Shown: positions 7,115 through 14,220 of the stretch, one piece after another | How positions within the stretch are numbered: position 1 is the first letter of the stretch | How the letters are laid out: each line of letters opens with the position of its first letter | Assembly (NCBI GenBank): GCA_964657795.1 | Contig: CAZZWS010000095.1 | Span: forward strand, 1-14,298 | Origin: CAHJXF01 sp964657795 | GTDB lineage: Bacteria; Pseudomonadota; Gammaproteobacteria; Burkholderiales; Burkholderiaceae_D | Length of the DNA stretch: 14,298 nucleotides | Direction of reading: 5' to 3' | Made by a program: the position numbers and the translations under genes | Notes under the pieces: generated by a model | Seen by the model: the letters and a program-made list of their open reading frames with translations, nothing else | The model's database searches: none | What the model was told of the DNA's origin: nothing

Positions 7115-7425
7115 TCAGGAGAACGAAGGCGGTGCGCGGCTCCGGTAGCGCGCGACGAACGACGGATCGAACGACAGCGGCGTGGCGAACGACGCGCGCT
7201 CGTGGCGGAGCGTCGAAGACGCCGGCGTCGGCACGCCGCCGCTGACGACGTGGTCGAGATGCGCGATGGCCAGACACTTCGCGCAGACCAGTTCCTGCGG
7301 ATCGGTCGTCTCCTTCTGCGCCAGCTTGATCAGATCGTGACCGAGCAGGTGCAACACGGCCTGCTGCTGGAAAACAGCAGCATGGCAGCGAGGAAGATGC
7401 GCAGGACGCGCGACGCGTTGGACAT
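7115..7425 (-). pseudogene. Small secreted protein with CxxC motif (DUF2946-like), frameshifted as assembled
   Basis: From the ATG at 7425 one frame reads MSNASRVLRIFLAAMLLF, a classic signal-peptide start, but stops at 7330-7332. The frame ending at 7115 continues the same protein: FQQQAVLHLLGHDLIKLAQ, then ELVCAKCLAIAHLDH with a CxxC pair, and a C-terminal tail. One more T in the four-T run at 7371-7374 would join them into a protein of about 103 residues. The layout of signal helix, HLLGH and C-x2-CLA resembles small DUF2946-like proteins often seen near metal or TonB genes; this family match is from memory and uncertain. The break lies in the loop of a 7-bp CTG/CAG hairpin (7363-7381), a place prone to real slippage or to sequence error. 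It is probably cotranscribed with the receptor gene. Confidence 0.55.
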
Positions 7426-7490
7426 GGGGGCGAAGTCTGCCGGAAAGCGACGACCAGCGGCTGATTCCGTGACCACTCCGGTCGTGGCCC

Positions 7491-7517
7491 GTCACAGGTC
7501 GCATGCTAGACTAGAAT
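7491..7517 (+). promoter_or_regulatory. Weak candidate promoter for the STAS-protein gene
   Basis: TAGAAT at 7512-7517 is a good -10 box. GTCACA at 7491-7496 matches four of six -35 positions but at a short 15-base spacing. It lies in the 195-base divergent region between the small secreted-protein gene and the STAS gene, which holds no other clear feature. Confidence 0.25.
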
Positions 7518-7620
7518 TTCATTGCGAGAACGGCCAATGAGCCTCGACGCGGTGAGTGCCCACACCCGTCACGAGCATGTTTTTCGCGGAATCGCCGACG
7601 CGGCCTGATCCAGGTGGGCA

Positions 7621-9063
7621 GTGAAGCGGAATCCTCTGGTCGGAGCTGGCGTGGCTTTTTCGGGGCTGTTCGGAAAAAAGAAGGCGAAGGAAGGCGAGCC
7701 GCGCGGCCGCAGCTTGTCTGAAGCGACCCGGGTCGGCGCCGAGCGGAAGGCCGGCAGCGGCGATGCCCGGCGGGGACCGGCCACCAAGACGCCGCCCAAC
7801 ATGTCGCCCCGCGACGTGGCGCGGGCGACTGCCGAGAAGATCGACTTCATCGAGTCGCAGATCGAGTCTGAGATCATGCAGTCCCGCGGAGACCGCGGGG
7901 ACAACCCTGCGGCGCGTCCGGGGGTTCGTCCCCCGCCGTCGGTGCGTTCGCCGCAGACCCGGACCGGTCTCGGCAACACCATCACCCACACCAACACGTC
8001 GACCGACCTCATGCTCGGCGACTCTCACCTCGCGCATTCGATGGTGGTCGCCGACGCCGGCAATCCCATCCTCGAGGAAGCCGCCATTCTCTACGCCAAC
8101 GGCCAGGACGTGCCGGCCGTGGCCGTGCTGGCCGGCGCGGTCGACAGCGACACCAATCCCGAAGTCTGGTTGATGCTGCTCGAGCTCTATCAATCGCTCG
8201 ACCGTAAGCAGGACTTCGAGACCCTGGCCATCGAGTTCGCGATGCTGTTCGAGACCTCGGCGCCGGCCTGGTCGGACATGCCCGCCAGGAAAGCCGCCGT
8301 CAAGGCCGCGCCACCGCCGGCCCGCGCGGCCATCGTGTTCAAGGGCGCTCTCGACGTCCGCATCGTTCCGCAACTCGAACTGCTCAAGAAGCTGGCGCAG
8401 AAGCACCCGGTGCTGCATCTCGAGTTCGGGCAGGTCACCAGTGTCGACTCGTCGGGCGCCGACCTGATCCTGCGGGTCTTCGCCGCGTTCCAGAAATCCA
8501 ATCACGAGGTCGCCATCAGCGGCGCGGCCCAACTGGCCGAGCGGTTGCGCGACGCGATCGAGGTGGGGCGCCGCGACGCATCCAACACGATCTGGATGCT
8601 GTTGCTCGAGATCTATCGCATCCTCGGACGCCAGGCGGCCTTCGAAGAGACCAGCATCGATTACTGCGTCACCTTCGAGGTGTCACCGCCCTCCTGGGAG
8701 CCTGCATCGCCCAAGTACGTGATCGAGGATCAGGGCTCCGTTCCGGCGCTCAGCGAGCCGCTACCCGAGGAACCGGCCCTGCCGCCCGACCACGTCGCGT
8801 TGTCCGGCGAGCTGGTGGGCAAGAGCGAACCCGACCTTCAACGCATCACCGCGTTCGCCAACGATCACGAGCACATCGTCGTCGACTGCGCGCGACTGGT
8901 CCGCGTCGACTTCACCGCGGCGGGGTTGTTGCTCAACTGGGCCGTCGGCATGCGCGGCTCCAAGAAGCAGATCGAGTTCGTCAACGTCGGGCATCTCGTG
9001 GCGGCGCTGTTCGTCGTCATGGGGCTGCACGAAGTCGTGCCCATCGAGCGCCGCAAGGTCTGA
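7621..9063 (+). CDS. Double STAS-domain protein with paired helical repeats
   Basis: A 480-residue probably cytoplasmic protein. Residues 1-145 are low-complexity and basic, with a short helix at 65-88. Residues 151-217 are helical and FimV/TPR-like (EEAAILYANGQD, VWLMLLELYQSLDR). Residues about 234-305 form a STAS domain whose D276-S-S-G279 matches the phosphorylated-serine motif of anti-sigma-factor antagonists. Residues 319-359 repeat the helical segment (IWMLLLEIYRILGR, ending SPPSW). About 388-475 form a second STAS domain in which the motif has become D430-F-T-A-A-G. Such proteins usually act in partner-switching signalling, but no kinase or phosphatase gene is nearby, so the target is unknown. 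The start is a GTG preceded by AGGTGG (7612-7617). It lies 81 bases before hslV; the likely heat-shock promoter between them suggests separate control. Confidence 0.8.
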   Translation: MKRNPLVGAGVAFSGLFGKKKAKEGEPRGRSLSEATRVGAERKAGSGDARRGPATKTPPNMSPRDVARATAEKIDFIESQIESEIMQSRGDRGDNPAARPGVRPPPSVRSPQTRTGLGNTITHTNTSTDLMLGDSHLAHSMVVADAGNPILEEAAILYANGQDVPAVAVLAGAVDSDTNPEVWLMLLELYQSLDRKQDFETLAIEFAMLFETSAPAWSDMPARKAAVKAAPPPARAAIVFKGALDVRIVPQLELLKKLAQKHPVLHLEFGQVTSVDSSGADLILRVFAAFQKSNHEVAISGAAQLAERLRDAIEVGRRDASNTIWMLLLEIYRILGRQAAFEETSIDYCVTFEVSPPSWEPASPKYVIEDQGSVPALSEPLPEEPALPPDHVALSGELVGKSEPDLQRITAFANDHEHIVVDCARLVRVDFTAAGLLLNWAVGMRGSKKQIEFVNVGHLVAALFVVMGLHEVVPIERRKV

Positions 9064-9088
9064 TCGCCGGTGGGCCGGCACCCATCGG

Positions 9089-9115
9089 CTTGAATTGCCC
9101 CGTGCTGCCCCGACC
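9089..9115 (+). promoter_or_regulatory. Probable sigma-32 heat-shock promoter for hslVU
   Basis: CTTGAA at 9089-9094 and CCCCGA at 9108-9113 are 13 bases apart. This resembles the sigma-32 consensus CTTGAAA with CCCCAT, which drives hslVU in other proteobacteria. Transcription would start near 9120, about 25 bases before the hslV ATG. Confidence 0.55.
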
Positions 9116-9144
9116 TCGGATGCATCCATCCATCCGGAGCATTC

Positions 9145-9681
9145 ATGGAGCAATTCCACGGCACCACCATCGTCGCCGTCCGACGCGGCAACCGCGTCGC
9201 GCTCGGCGGTGACGGCCAGGTCACGCTCGGCAACATCGTCGTCAAGGGCACCGCGCAGAAGGTGCGACGGCTCTACCAGGGCAAGATCCTCACCGGCTTC
9301 GCGGGCAGCACCGCCGACGCGTTCTCGCTGCTCGACCGCTTCGAGGCCAAGCTCGAGAAGCATCAGGGCAACCTGCAGCGCGCGGCGGTCGAACTCGCCA
9401 AGGACTGGCGCACCGATCGCGTCCTGCGTCGCCTCGAAGCGATGCTGATCGTCGCCGACCGCGACCACACCTACCAGATCACCGGCAACGGCGACGTGCT
9501 CGAACCCGAAGGTGGCGTGACCGCCATCGGGTCGGGCGGTGTCTACGCGCTGTCGGCCGCGAAGGCCCTGGTCGACAACACCGAGCTCGAACCCGCGGAC
9601 ATCGTCCGCAAGGCGCTGACCATCGCGGCCGATCTGTGCATCTACACCAATCATTCCCACGTCGTCGAGACACTCGAATAA
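9145..9681 (+). CDS. hslV: ATP-dependent protease subunit HslV (ClpQ), threonine peptidase
   Basis: HslV is the proteasome-like peptidase core, two stacked hexameric rings, of the cytoplasmic HslUV protease. The 178-residue product starts MEQFHGTTIVAVRRG. Removal of the first six residues would expose the catalytic T7. GGDGQVTLG, KVRRL, GFAGSTADAF and AIGSGGVYALSAA are all family signatures, and length matches the family. GGAG at 9136-9139 lies five bases before the ATG. The stop TAA overlaps an ATG in the next frame by one base, and the preferred hslU start lies 32 bases on, so the two genes are coupled. Confidence 0.97.
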   Translation: MEQFHGTTIVAVRRGNRVALGGDGQVTLGNIVVKGTAQKVRRLYQGKILTGFAGSTADAFSLLDRFEAKLEKHQGNLQRAAVELAKDWRTDRVLRRLEAMLIVADRDHTYQITGNGDVLEPEGGVTAIGSGGVYALSAAKALVDNTELEPADIVRKALTIAADLCIYTNHSHVVETLE

Positions 9682-9713
9682 TGTTCGATTACCAAGCACC
9701 CACCGAAGGCTCC

Positions 9714-11069
9714 ATGTCCGATTCCCTGACGCCCGCCCAGATCGTCGCCGAGCTCGACAAGCACATCGTCGGTCAGAAGAACGCGAAGCACGCGGTCGCG
9801 GTCGCGCTGCGCAATCGCTGGCGGCGCCAGCAGGTCGCCGAGCCGCTGCGTCACGAGATCACGCCGAAGAACATCCTGATGATCGGACCGACCGGCGTCG
9901 GCAAGACGGAGATCGCGCGTCGTCTGGCACGGCTCGCGGACGCGCCGTTCGTGAAGGTCGAAGCCACCAAGTTCACCGAGGTCGGCTATGTCGGCCGCGA
10001 CGTCGACACGATCATCCGCGACCTCGTCGAGACCGCCGTCAAGGAGACGCGCGAGGCGGAGACGAAGAAGGTCCGCTCCCGCGCCGAGGACGCGGCCGAA
10101 GAACGCGTGCTCGACGCGTTGCTGCCGCCGCCGCGCGACTTCGGCTTCACGCCGCCGCCGGCGACGTCCGATCCCGATCATTCCGGCGACAGCAACACGC
10201 GCCAGAAATTTCGCAAGCGTCTGCGCGAGGGGGAGCTCGACGACAAGGAGATCGAGATCGAGATCGCGCTGCCCACGGCGAACATGGAGATCATGGCGCC
10301 GCCGGGCATGGAAGAGATGACCGAGCAGATCCGCGGCATGTTTCAGAACCTCAACTCGGGCAAGGGCAAGAAGACCCGCAAGCTCAAGGTCGTCGACGCG
10401 AAGAAGCTGCTGATCGACGAAGAGGCCGCGAAGCTCGTCAACGAGGAGGAACTCAAGCTGCTCGCGGTCCGCAACGTCGAGGAGAACGGCATCGTGTTCC
10501 TCGACGAGATCGACAAGATCGCGTCGCGCCAGGAGTATGGCGGCGCGGACGTGTCGCGACAGGGCGTGCAGCGCGACCTGCTGCCGCTGGTCGAGGGCAC
10601 GACGGTTCAGACCAAGTACGGGATGATCAAGACCGATCACATCCTGTTCATCGCGTCGGGCGCGTTCCATCTCGCGAAGCCGAGCGACCTGATCCCCGAG
10701 CTGCAGGGTCGCTTCCCGATCCGCGTGGAGCTGGAGTCGCTGTCGGTCGACGATTTCGAACGCATCCTCACGCAGACCGACGCGGCGTTGACGAAGCAGT
10801 ACCTCGCCCTGCTCGCGACCGAGAACGTGACGCTCGACTTCACGCAGGAAGGCATCCGCCGGCTGGCCGAGATCGCGTTCGCGGTCAACGAGAAGACCGA
10901 GAACATCGGCGCGCGGCGGCTCTACACGGTGATGGAGCGGCTGCTCGAGGAGCTGTCGTTCGAGGCCGCCGATCTGGCCGGCCGGACCGTTCGCATCGAT
11001 GCGGACTACGTGGACGGACGACTGGCCGAGCTGTCGAAGAGCGAGGACCTCGCGAGGTACGTGCTGTGA
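9714..11069 (+). CDS. hslU: ATP-dependent protease ATPase subunit HslU (ClpY)
   Basis: HslU is the AAA+ unfoldase ring that feeds substrates to HslV. Residues are counted from the ATG at 9714, which gives 451 residues. Walker A is GPTGVGKT (58-65), the pore loop GYVGRD is at 91-96, the inserted I-domain spans about 110-240, and Walker B is VFLDEID (261-267). The sensor region is LFIASGAFHLAKPSDLIPELQGRFPIRVEL (311-340), and the NIGARRL arginine motif is at 397-403. The tail EDLARYVL is the conserved end that docks into HslV. The ATG at 9681, overlapping the hslV stop, would add eleven residues. I prefer 9714 because MSDSLTPAQIVAELDKHIVGQ matches known N-termini and GAAGG precedes it. It is the last gene of hslVU, before an inverted repeat. 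Confidence 0.97.
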   Translation: MSDSLTPAQIVAELDKHIVGQKNAKHAVAVALRNRWRRQQVAEPLRHEITPKNILMIGPTGVGKTEIARRLARLADAPFVKVEATKFTEVGYVGRDVDTIIRDLVETAVKETREAETKKVRSRAEDAAEERVLDALLPPPRDFGFTPPPATSDPDHSGDSNTRQKFRKRLREGELDDKEIEIEIALPTANMEIMAPPGMEEMTEQIRGMFQNLNSGKGKKTRKLKVVDAKKLLIDEEAAKLVNEEELKLLAVRNVEENGIVFLDEIDKIASRQEYGGADVSRQGVQRDLLPLVEGTTVQTKYGMIKTDHILFIASGAFHLAKPSDLIPELQGRFPIRVELESLSVDDFERILTQTDAALTKQYLALLATENVTLDFTQEGIRRLAEIAFAVNEKTENIGARRLYTVMERLLEELSFEAADLAGRTVRIDADYVDGRLAELSKSEDLARYVL

Positions 11070-11096
11070 GCGGGCCACTCTGACGCACACGGTTTT

Positions 11097-11165
11097 GTCG
11101 TCCGGCGCAGGCCGGGACCAATCATCGCTTGCACGCGATCGGCTTCCGGCCTGCGCCGGGGCGAC
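11097..11165. repeat. Large inverted repeat (REP-like) between convergent genes
   Basis: CCGGCGCAGGCCGG at 11102-11115 has a perfect reverse complement at 11146-11159, with a 30-base spacer. Outer GTCG/CGAC bases (11097, 11162) extend the pairing. Each 14-base arm can also form a small hairpin by itself (CCGGC/GCCGG). This layout resembles paired repetitive extragenic palindromes. It fills the space between hslU and the convergent binding-protein gene and may limit read-through from both, though no T run follows. Confidence 0.7.
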
Positions 11166-11166
11166 A

Positions 11167-11991
11167 TCAAGACCCGGAGGCCAGCGTCCCCAGATAGCCG
11201 AGCCCCGCGATCGCGCGGCTGCCGTACCACGACAACAGCTCGCCGTCGACGATGCGCGCGGTCAGCCCGCGTGCGGTGAGCATCGCGACGTGGCTGTCGG
11301 TGAAGCGATACGGTCCGCACGACAGGAGGACGAGATCCGCGTCGCGCGTCGCACGGTCCAGGTCGATCGCCGGATATCGGGCCGAAGACGGAACCGAACG
11401 ATCGACCGCCCGTTCATCGATCGCCACCTGCTGCCAGCCGATCACGTCGAGCATCGCGGCGATGTACGTGTCGCCCGTGATCGTGGTCCACGGATCCATG
11501 CCGATCAATACGAGCACGCGACGACGGAATGTGCGCGACGCACGTTGCGCGTCCGTCAACGTCCCCCAGGCCGCCTCGAAGCGCGCGCAGAGCCGGTCGG
11601 CCTCGCGTTCGCAGGCGAAGAGGTGACCGAACAGACGATAGAGGCCGAGGTTGTCGCGCGGCCCGCGCACCCGCGTGACGACGACATGCGGCACGAAGGC
11701 TTCGAGCGCTGCGAGGGTCGACCGCTCGTGCGCGTCGATATCGACGACGAGGTGCGTCGGCGCGAGCTGCCGGATCTTCTCGACGTCGAGGTCTCCGGGC
11801 ACACCCACCTTCGTGATCCGCGCGACGTCGTCGGCGGGGTGGATGCAGGAGCGCGTACGACCGACCACGTGCGCACCGAGACCGAGGTCGCACAGCAGTT
11901 CGGTCAGCGACGGCGCCAGCGACACGATGCGCAGCTTGCCGTGATCGTCACAGCGGCGATGACGGGTGCCGCGGGCATCGGTCGCGTTCAC
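11167..11991 (-). CDS. Cobalamin-binding-protein-like (BtuF family, helical-backbone metal receptor)
   Basis: A 274-residue protein of the BtuF/FecB-like binding-protein fold. The first lobe starts RIVSLAPSLTELLCDLG (21-37), then GRTRSCIHP, and KVGVPGDLDVEKIRQLAPTHLVVDID (61-86), the typical strand-helix-strand where families say 'LAP DLV'. The second lobe has VLVLIGMDPWTTITGDTYIAAMLDVIG. BtuF itself is periplasmic and carries vitamin B12, but here the N-terminus is hydrophilic (MNATDARGTRHRRCDDHG) with no signal peptide, so this copy probably stays in the cytoplasm. The GTG at 11991 follows an in-frame stop by two codons, so no longer form exists. It lies 38 bases after the dehydrogenase stop as the last gene of a four-gene minus-strand run. 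Ligand and role are unknown. Confidence 0.75.
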   Translation of the reverse strand: MNATDARGTRHRRCDDHGKLRIVSLAPSLTELLCDLGLGAHVVGRTRSCIHPADDVARITKVGVPGDLDVEKIRQLAPTHLVVDIDAHERSTLAALEAFVPHVVVTRVRGPRDNLGLYRLFGHLFACEREADRLCARFEAAWGTLTDAQRASRTFRRRVLVLIGMDPWTTITGDTYIAAMLDVIGWQQVAIDERAVDRSVPSSARYPAIDLDRATRDADLVLLSCGPYRFTDSHVAMLTARGLTARIVDGELLSWYGSRAIAGLGYLGTLASGS

Positions 11992-12029
11992 GGCTCGTCA
12001 GCGTTCATCCGCGTCGGCATTGATCGGCG

Positions 12030-12809
12030 TCAGCGCTCGCCGAGACGCGGCTTGCGACGCTGCTTGGCGAGCGCGCGATCGAGCAGCGCGTCGGGCAGGA
12101 TCCGCAACAATCGCGCGAGCCATCTCATCTGCCACGGGATCACCTTGAAGCTGCGTCCGCTCGCGATGGTCGACACGGCGTCCTCGGCGAACGCGTCGAC
12201 CGGCATCAGAAACGGCATCGGGTACGGATTGCCGGTCGTCATCGGCGTGTCGATGAAGCCGGGAGCGATGATGACGACGCGGATCGGGCTGTGGCGCAGT
12301 TCGATGCGCAGGCTCTCCGCGTAGGCGATCACGGCCGCCTTCGACGCGCTGTACGCGCCGCTGCCGGGGAGGCCGCGGATGCCGGCGACGCTGGCGATCA
12401 CGACCAGCCGGCGACCGCCGACGGTGGGCGGCGCGGCCTTCATCGCCGCGATGAACGGCGCGAAGGTCGCGACGGTCGCGACGAGGTTGGTCTCGACGAT
12501 GCTCCGGAAGACCACGAGGTCGCGCGGCTCGCTGGTGTCGGTGCCCGCCGAGATGCCGGCGTTGGCGATGACGACGTCGGGAACGCCGTCCTCGCTGATA
12601 CAACGTCTCGCAAGCGCGATCAGCGCGTCGCTGTCGGTGACGTCGACCGCATGACAGCGATGCAGCTCCGGGTTGGCGAGGCCGCGCCGCAGCGTCTTGA
12701 GCACGTCGCCACGGCGCGCGATCAACGTGCACGAAGCGCCTCGCGACGCATAGGCCTTCGCGAGCGCGGCGCCGATGCCGCTAGATGCGCCGGTGATGAA
12801 GACCTTCAT
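12030..12809 (-). CDS. Short-chain dehydrogenase/reductase (SDR family)
   Basis: A 259-residue classical SDR. The NAD(P)-binding motif T6-G-A-S-S-G-I-G13 is at the N-terminus. R32-R33 after the second strand suggests a preference for NADPH. N83-A-G85 follows the fourth strand. The catalytic residues are S140, Y153 and K157 (Y-SAS-K). APGFIDTPM (182-190) is the usual substrate-loop start. The basic C-terminal tail, after hydrophobic WLARLLRILPDALLDRALAK, is typical of SDRs that sit next to dsbA in Burkholderiales and may touch the membrane. The substrate is unknown. The ATG at 12809 lies 30 bases after the stop of the upstream dsbA-like gene, so the genes are probably cotranscribed. Confidence 0.9.
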   Translation of the reverse strand: MKVFITGASSGIGAALAKAYASRGASCTLIARRGDVLKTLRRGLANPELHRCHAVDVTDSDALIALARRCISEDGVPDVVIANAGISAGTDTSEPRDLVVFRSIVETNLVATVATFAPFIAAMKAAPPTVGGRRLVVIASVAGIRGLPGSGAYSASKAAVIAYAESLRIELRHSPIRVVIIAPGFIDTPMTTGNPYPMPFLMPVDAFAEDAVSTIASGRSFKVIPWQMRWLARLLRILPDALLDRALAKQRRKPRLGER

Positions 12810-12839
12810 CGACGACGTCGCATCGACAGCGGCATCAAA

Positions 12840-13490
12840 CTACTGCCCCGACAACGCACGCGCGAGCAGCGCGTCCGCATTGCCGATGCGACGGCTGTCG
12901 ACGGACAACAAGTATTTGCCGCCGATACCGAGCGACGGCGTGCCGGTCAGGCCATACGCGGTCGCCAGCTGGTTTGCTCTGCTCACACGCGACTGGATGG
13001 CAAACGAGTTGTAGAGCTCGACGAACTTCTTGCGATCGACGCCGTGTGCCGCGGACCAGTCGGCGAGCGCATCGATGCCGGCGGTGTCCGCGAGCGAGCG
13101 CTGCGTGTGGATCGCCGCAAAGATCTGCGGACGCAACTGCCTCTCCATACCCATCGCATCGAGCGTGTAATACAGTTTCTGCAGAGCGGCCTCGCCGGTG
13201 CGAAAGTGCGTCGGCATCGGGACGTAGATCATCCGGATCTTCGCGTCGTTGCGCGCGACCCAGTCGTGCAGCGTCGGCTCGAACACGTTGCAGGCCGGGC
13301 ACCAGTAGCCGAAGAACTCGATGACTTCGACCTTGTCGGCCGGCGCTTCGGTCGGCTGTGGAGGCCGGACGATCGTGTAGTCGATGTTCTCGCGCGGAAG
13401 CGATTGAGCCGAAGCCGCGCCCGCTCCGCAGACGAGTAGCCACGCAACCAGAAGACGCGCGATCAGAGTCGCTGGAGAGGCGAATGCCAT
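12840..13490 (-). CDS. DsbA-like periplasmic thiol:disulfide oxidoreductase, paralog with CPAC site
   Basis: A 216-residue thioredoxin-fold protein. Residues 1-28 are a signal peptide (core LIARLLVAWLLVCGAGAASA). The thioredoxin start VEVIEFFGYWC leads into the active site C64-P-A-C67, and the cis-proline loop is G-T184-P185-S. The helical insertion holds LQKLYYTLDAMG and the conserved VDRKKFVELYNSFAIQS. It should form or shuffle disulfides in exported proteins. DsbA normally has CPHC and Val before the cis-proline; here both differ. Threonine before the cis-proline is the form seen in DsbC. It lies 25 bases after a second dsbA-like gene and is roughly 60% identical to it by eye, so it arose by tandem duplication. 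Partner DsbB-like proteins are not in the window. Confidence 0.88.
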   Translation of the reverse strand: MAFASPATLIARLLVAWLLVCGAGAASAQSLPRENIDYTIVRPPQPTEAPADKVEVIEFFGYWCPACNVFEPTLHDWVARNDAKIRMIYVPMPTHFRTGEAALQKLYYTLDAMGMERQLRPQIFAAIHTQRSLADTAGIDALADWSAAHGVDRKKFVELYNSFAIQSRVSRANQLATAYGLTGTPSLGIGGKYLLSVDSRRIGNADALLARALSGQ

Positions 13491-13515
13491 CAGAGCGGGA
13501 CGCGGCGATCCACGA

Positions 13516-14220
13516 TCACTTTTCCGCGAGCGCGCGGGTCAGCAACACGTCCGCGTTGCCGATCGAACGGGCGTCGACGCTCAACGTGAACTTGCCCGCG
13601 ATGGCCAGCGTCGGAACGCCGGTGATGCCATAAGCGGCCGCCATCTGGTCGGCGCGATTGACCTTCGACTGCACGCTGAACGAGTTGAACGTATCGACGA
13701 ACTTCTTCCGGTCGAGCCCGTTCTTCTCGGCCCAGTCGGCGATGGCCGGTGGCTCAGCGTCGTAGGCCAGCGTGCGATCGGTGTGGATCGACGAGAAGAC
13801 CTTGCGGCGCAGGTCGTGCTCCTTGCCCATCGCGTCGAGCGCGTAATACAGCTTCTGCAGATTGGATTGGCCGGGACGGAACCCGAGCGGGACCGGCACG
13901 TGGCTCAGCACGACGTGCGCGTCGTTGCGCTTGGCCCAGTCTTCGAGCGTCGACTCGAATTCGTTGCAATGCGGGCACCAGTAGCCGAAGAACTCGATGA
14001 CCTCGACCTTGCCGGCCGGTGCCGTCGTCGGCTGGACCGGCTTGACGACCGTGTAGTTGACGCCTTCGCGCAGCGCGCCCTGCGCGAACGCACCGCCCGG
14101 CAGAAAGAATGATGCGACCAGCGTCGCGAGCAACGACAGGAAGGCGGCGCCGACGAAGCGTTTCACGAAGGACGGATGGTTGCGCGCCGGGCCACCGAAA
14201 GCGGGAGACGTGTCGATCAT
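13516..14220 (-). CDS. dsbA: Thiol:disulfide interchange protein DsbA (CPHC)
   Basis: A 234-residue DsbA with canonical features: active site C82-P-H-C85 after VEVIEFFGYW, and cis-proline loop G-V202-P203-T. It introduces disulfides into newly exported proteins and is normally reoxidised by membrane DsbB. The N-terminus is uncertain. From the ATG at 14220 the signal sequence has a 22-residue hydrophilic front, then VGAAFLSLLATLVASFFLPGGAFA with cleavage near residue 46. A GTG at 14163, giving MKRFVGAAF..., would make a signal peptide of usual length; an ATG at 14283 would add 21 unlikely residues. None has a strong ribosome site. It is the first visible gene of the run dsbA, dsbA-like, SDR, BtuF-like. 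In Burkholderiales argS and a SPOR-domain gene often lie upstream, outside this window. Confidence 0.88.
   Translation of the reverse strand: MIDTSPAFGGPARNHPSFVKRFVGAAFLSLLATLVASFFLPGGAFAQGALREGVNYTVVKPVQPTTAPAGKVEVIEFFGYWCPHCNEFESTLEDWAKRNDAHVVLSHVPVPLGFRPGQSNLQKLYYALDAMGKEHDLRRKVFSSIHTDRTLAYDAEPPAIADWAEKNGLDRKKFVDTFNSFSVQSKVNRADQMAAAYGITGVPTLAIAGKFTLSVDARSIGNADVLLTRALAEK

Noticed and set aside
7537..7608. A 23-codon open frame (MSLDAVSAHTRHEHVFRG...) before the STAS gene, possible leader peptide
   Set aside because: It has no good ribosome site, no amino-acid run typical of attenuators and no terminator hairpin after it.
7881..7902. GC-rich hairpin with one bulge inside the STAS coding region
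   Set aside because: It lies in ordinary codons of a low-complexity segment and is expected by chance at this GC content.
9122..9134. Three copies of CATC before hslV
   Set aside because: Too short to be a credible phase-variation tract, and it lies between the likely promoter and the ribosome site without affecting the reading frame.
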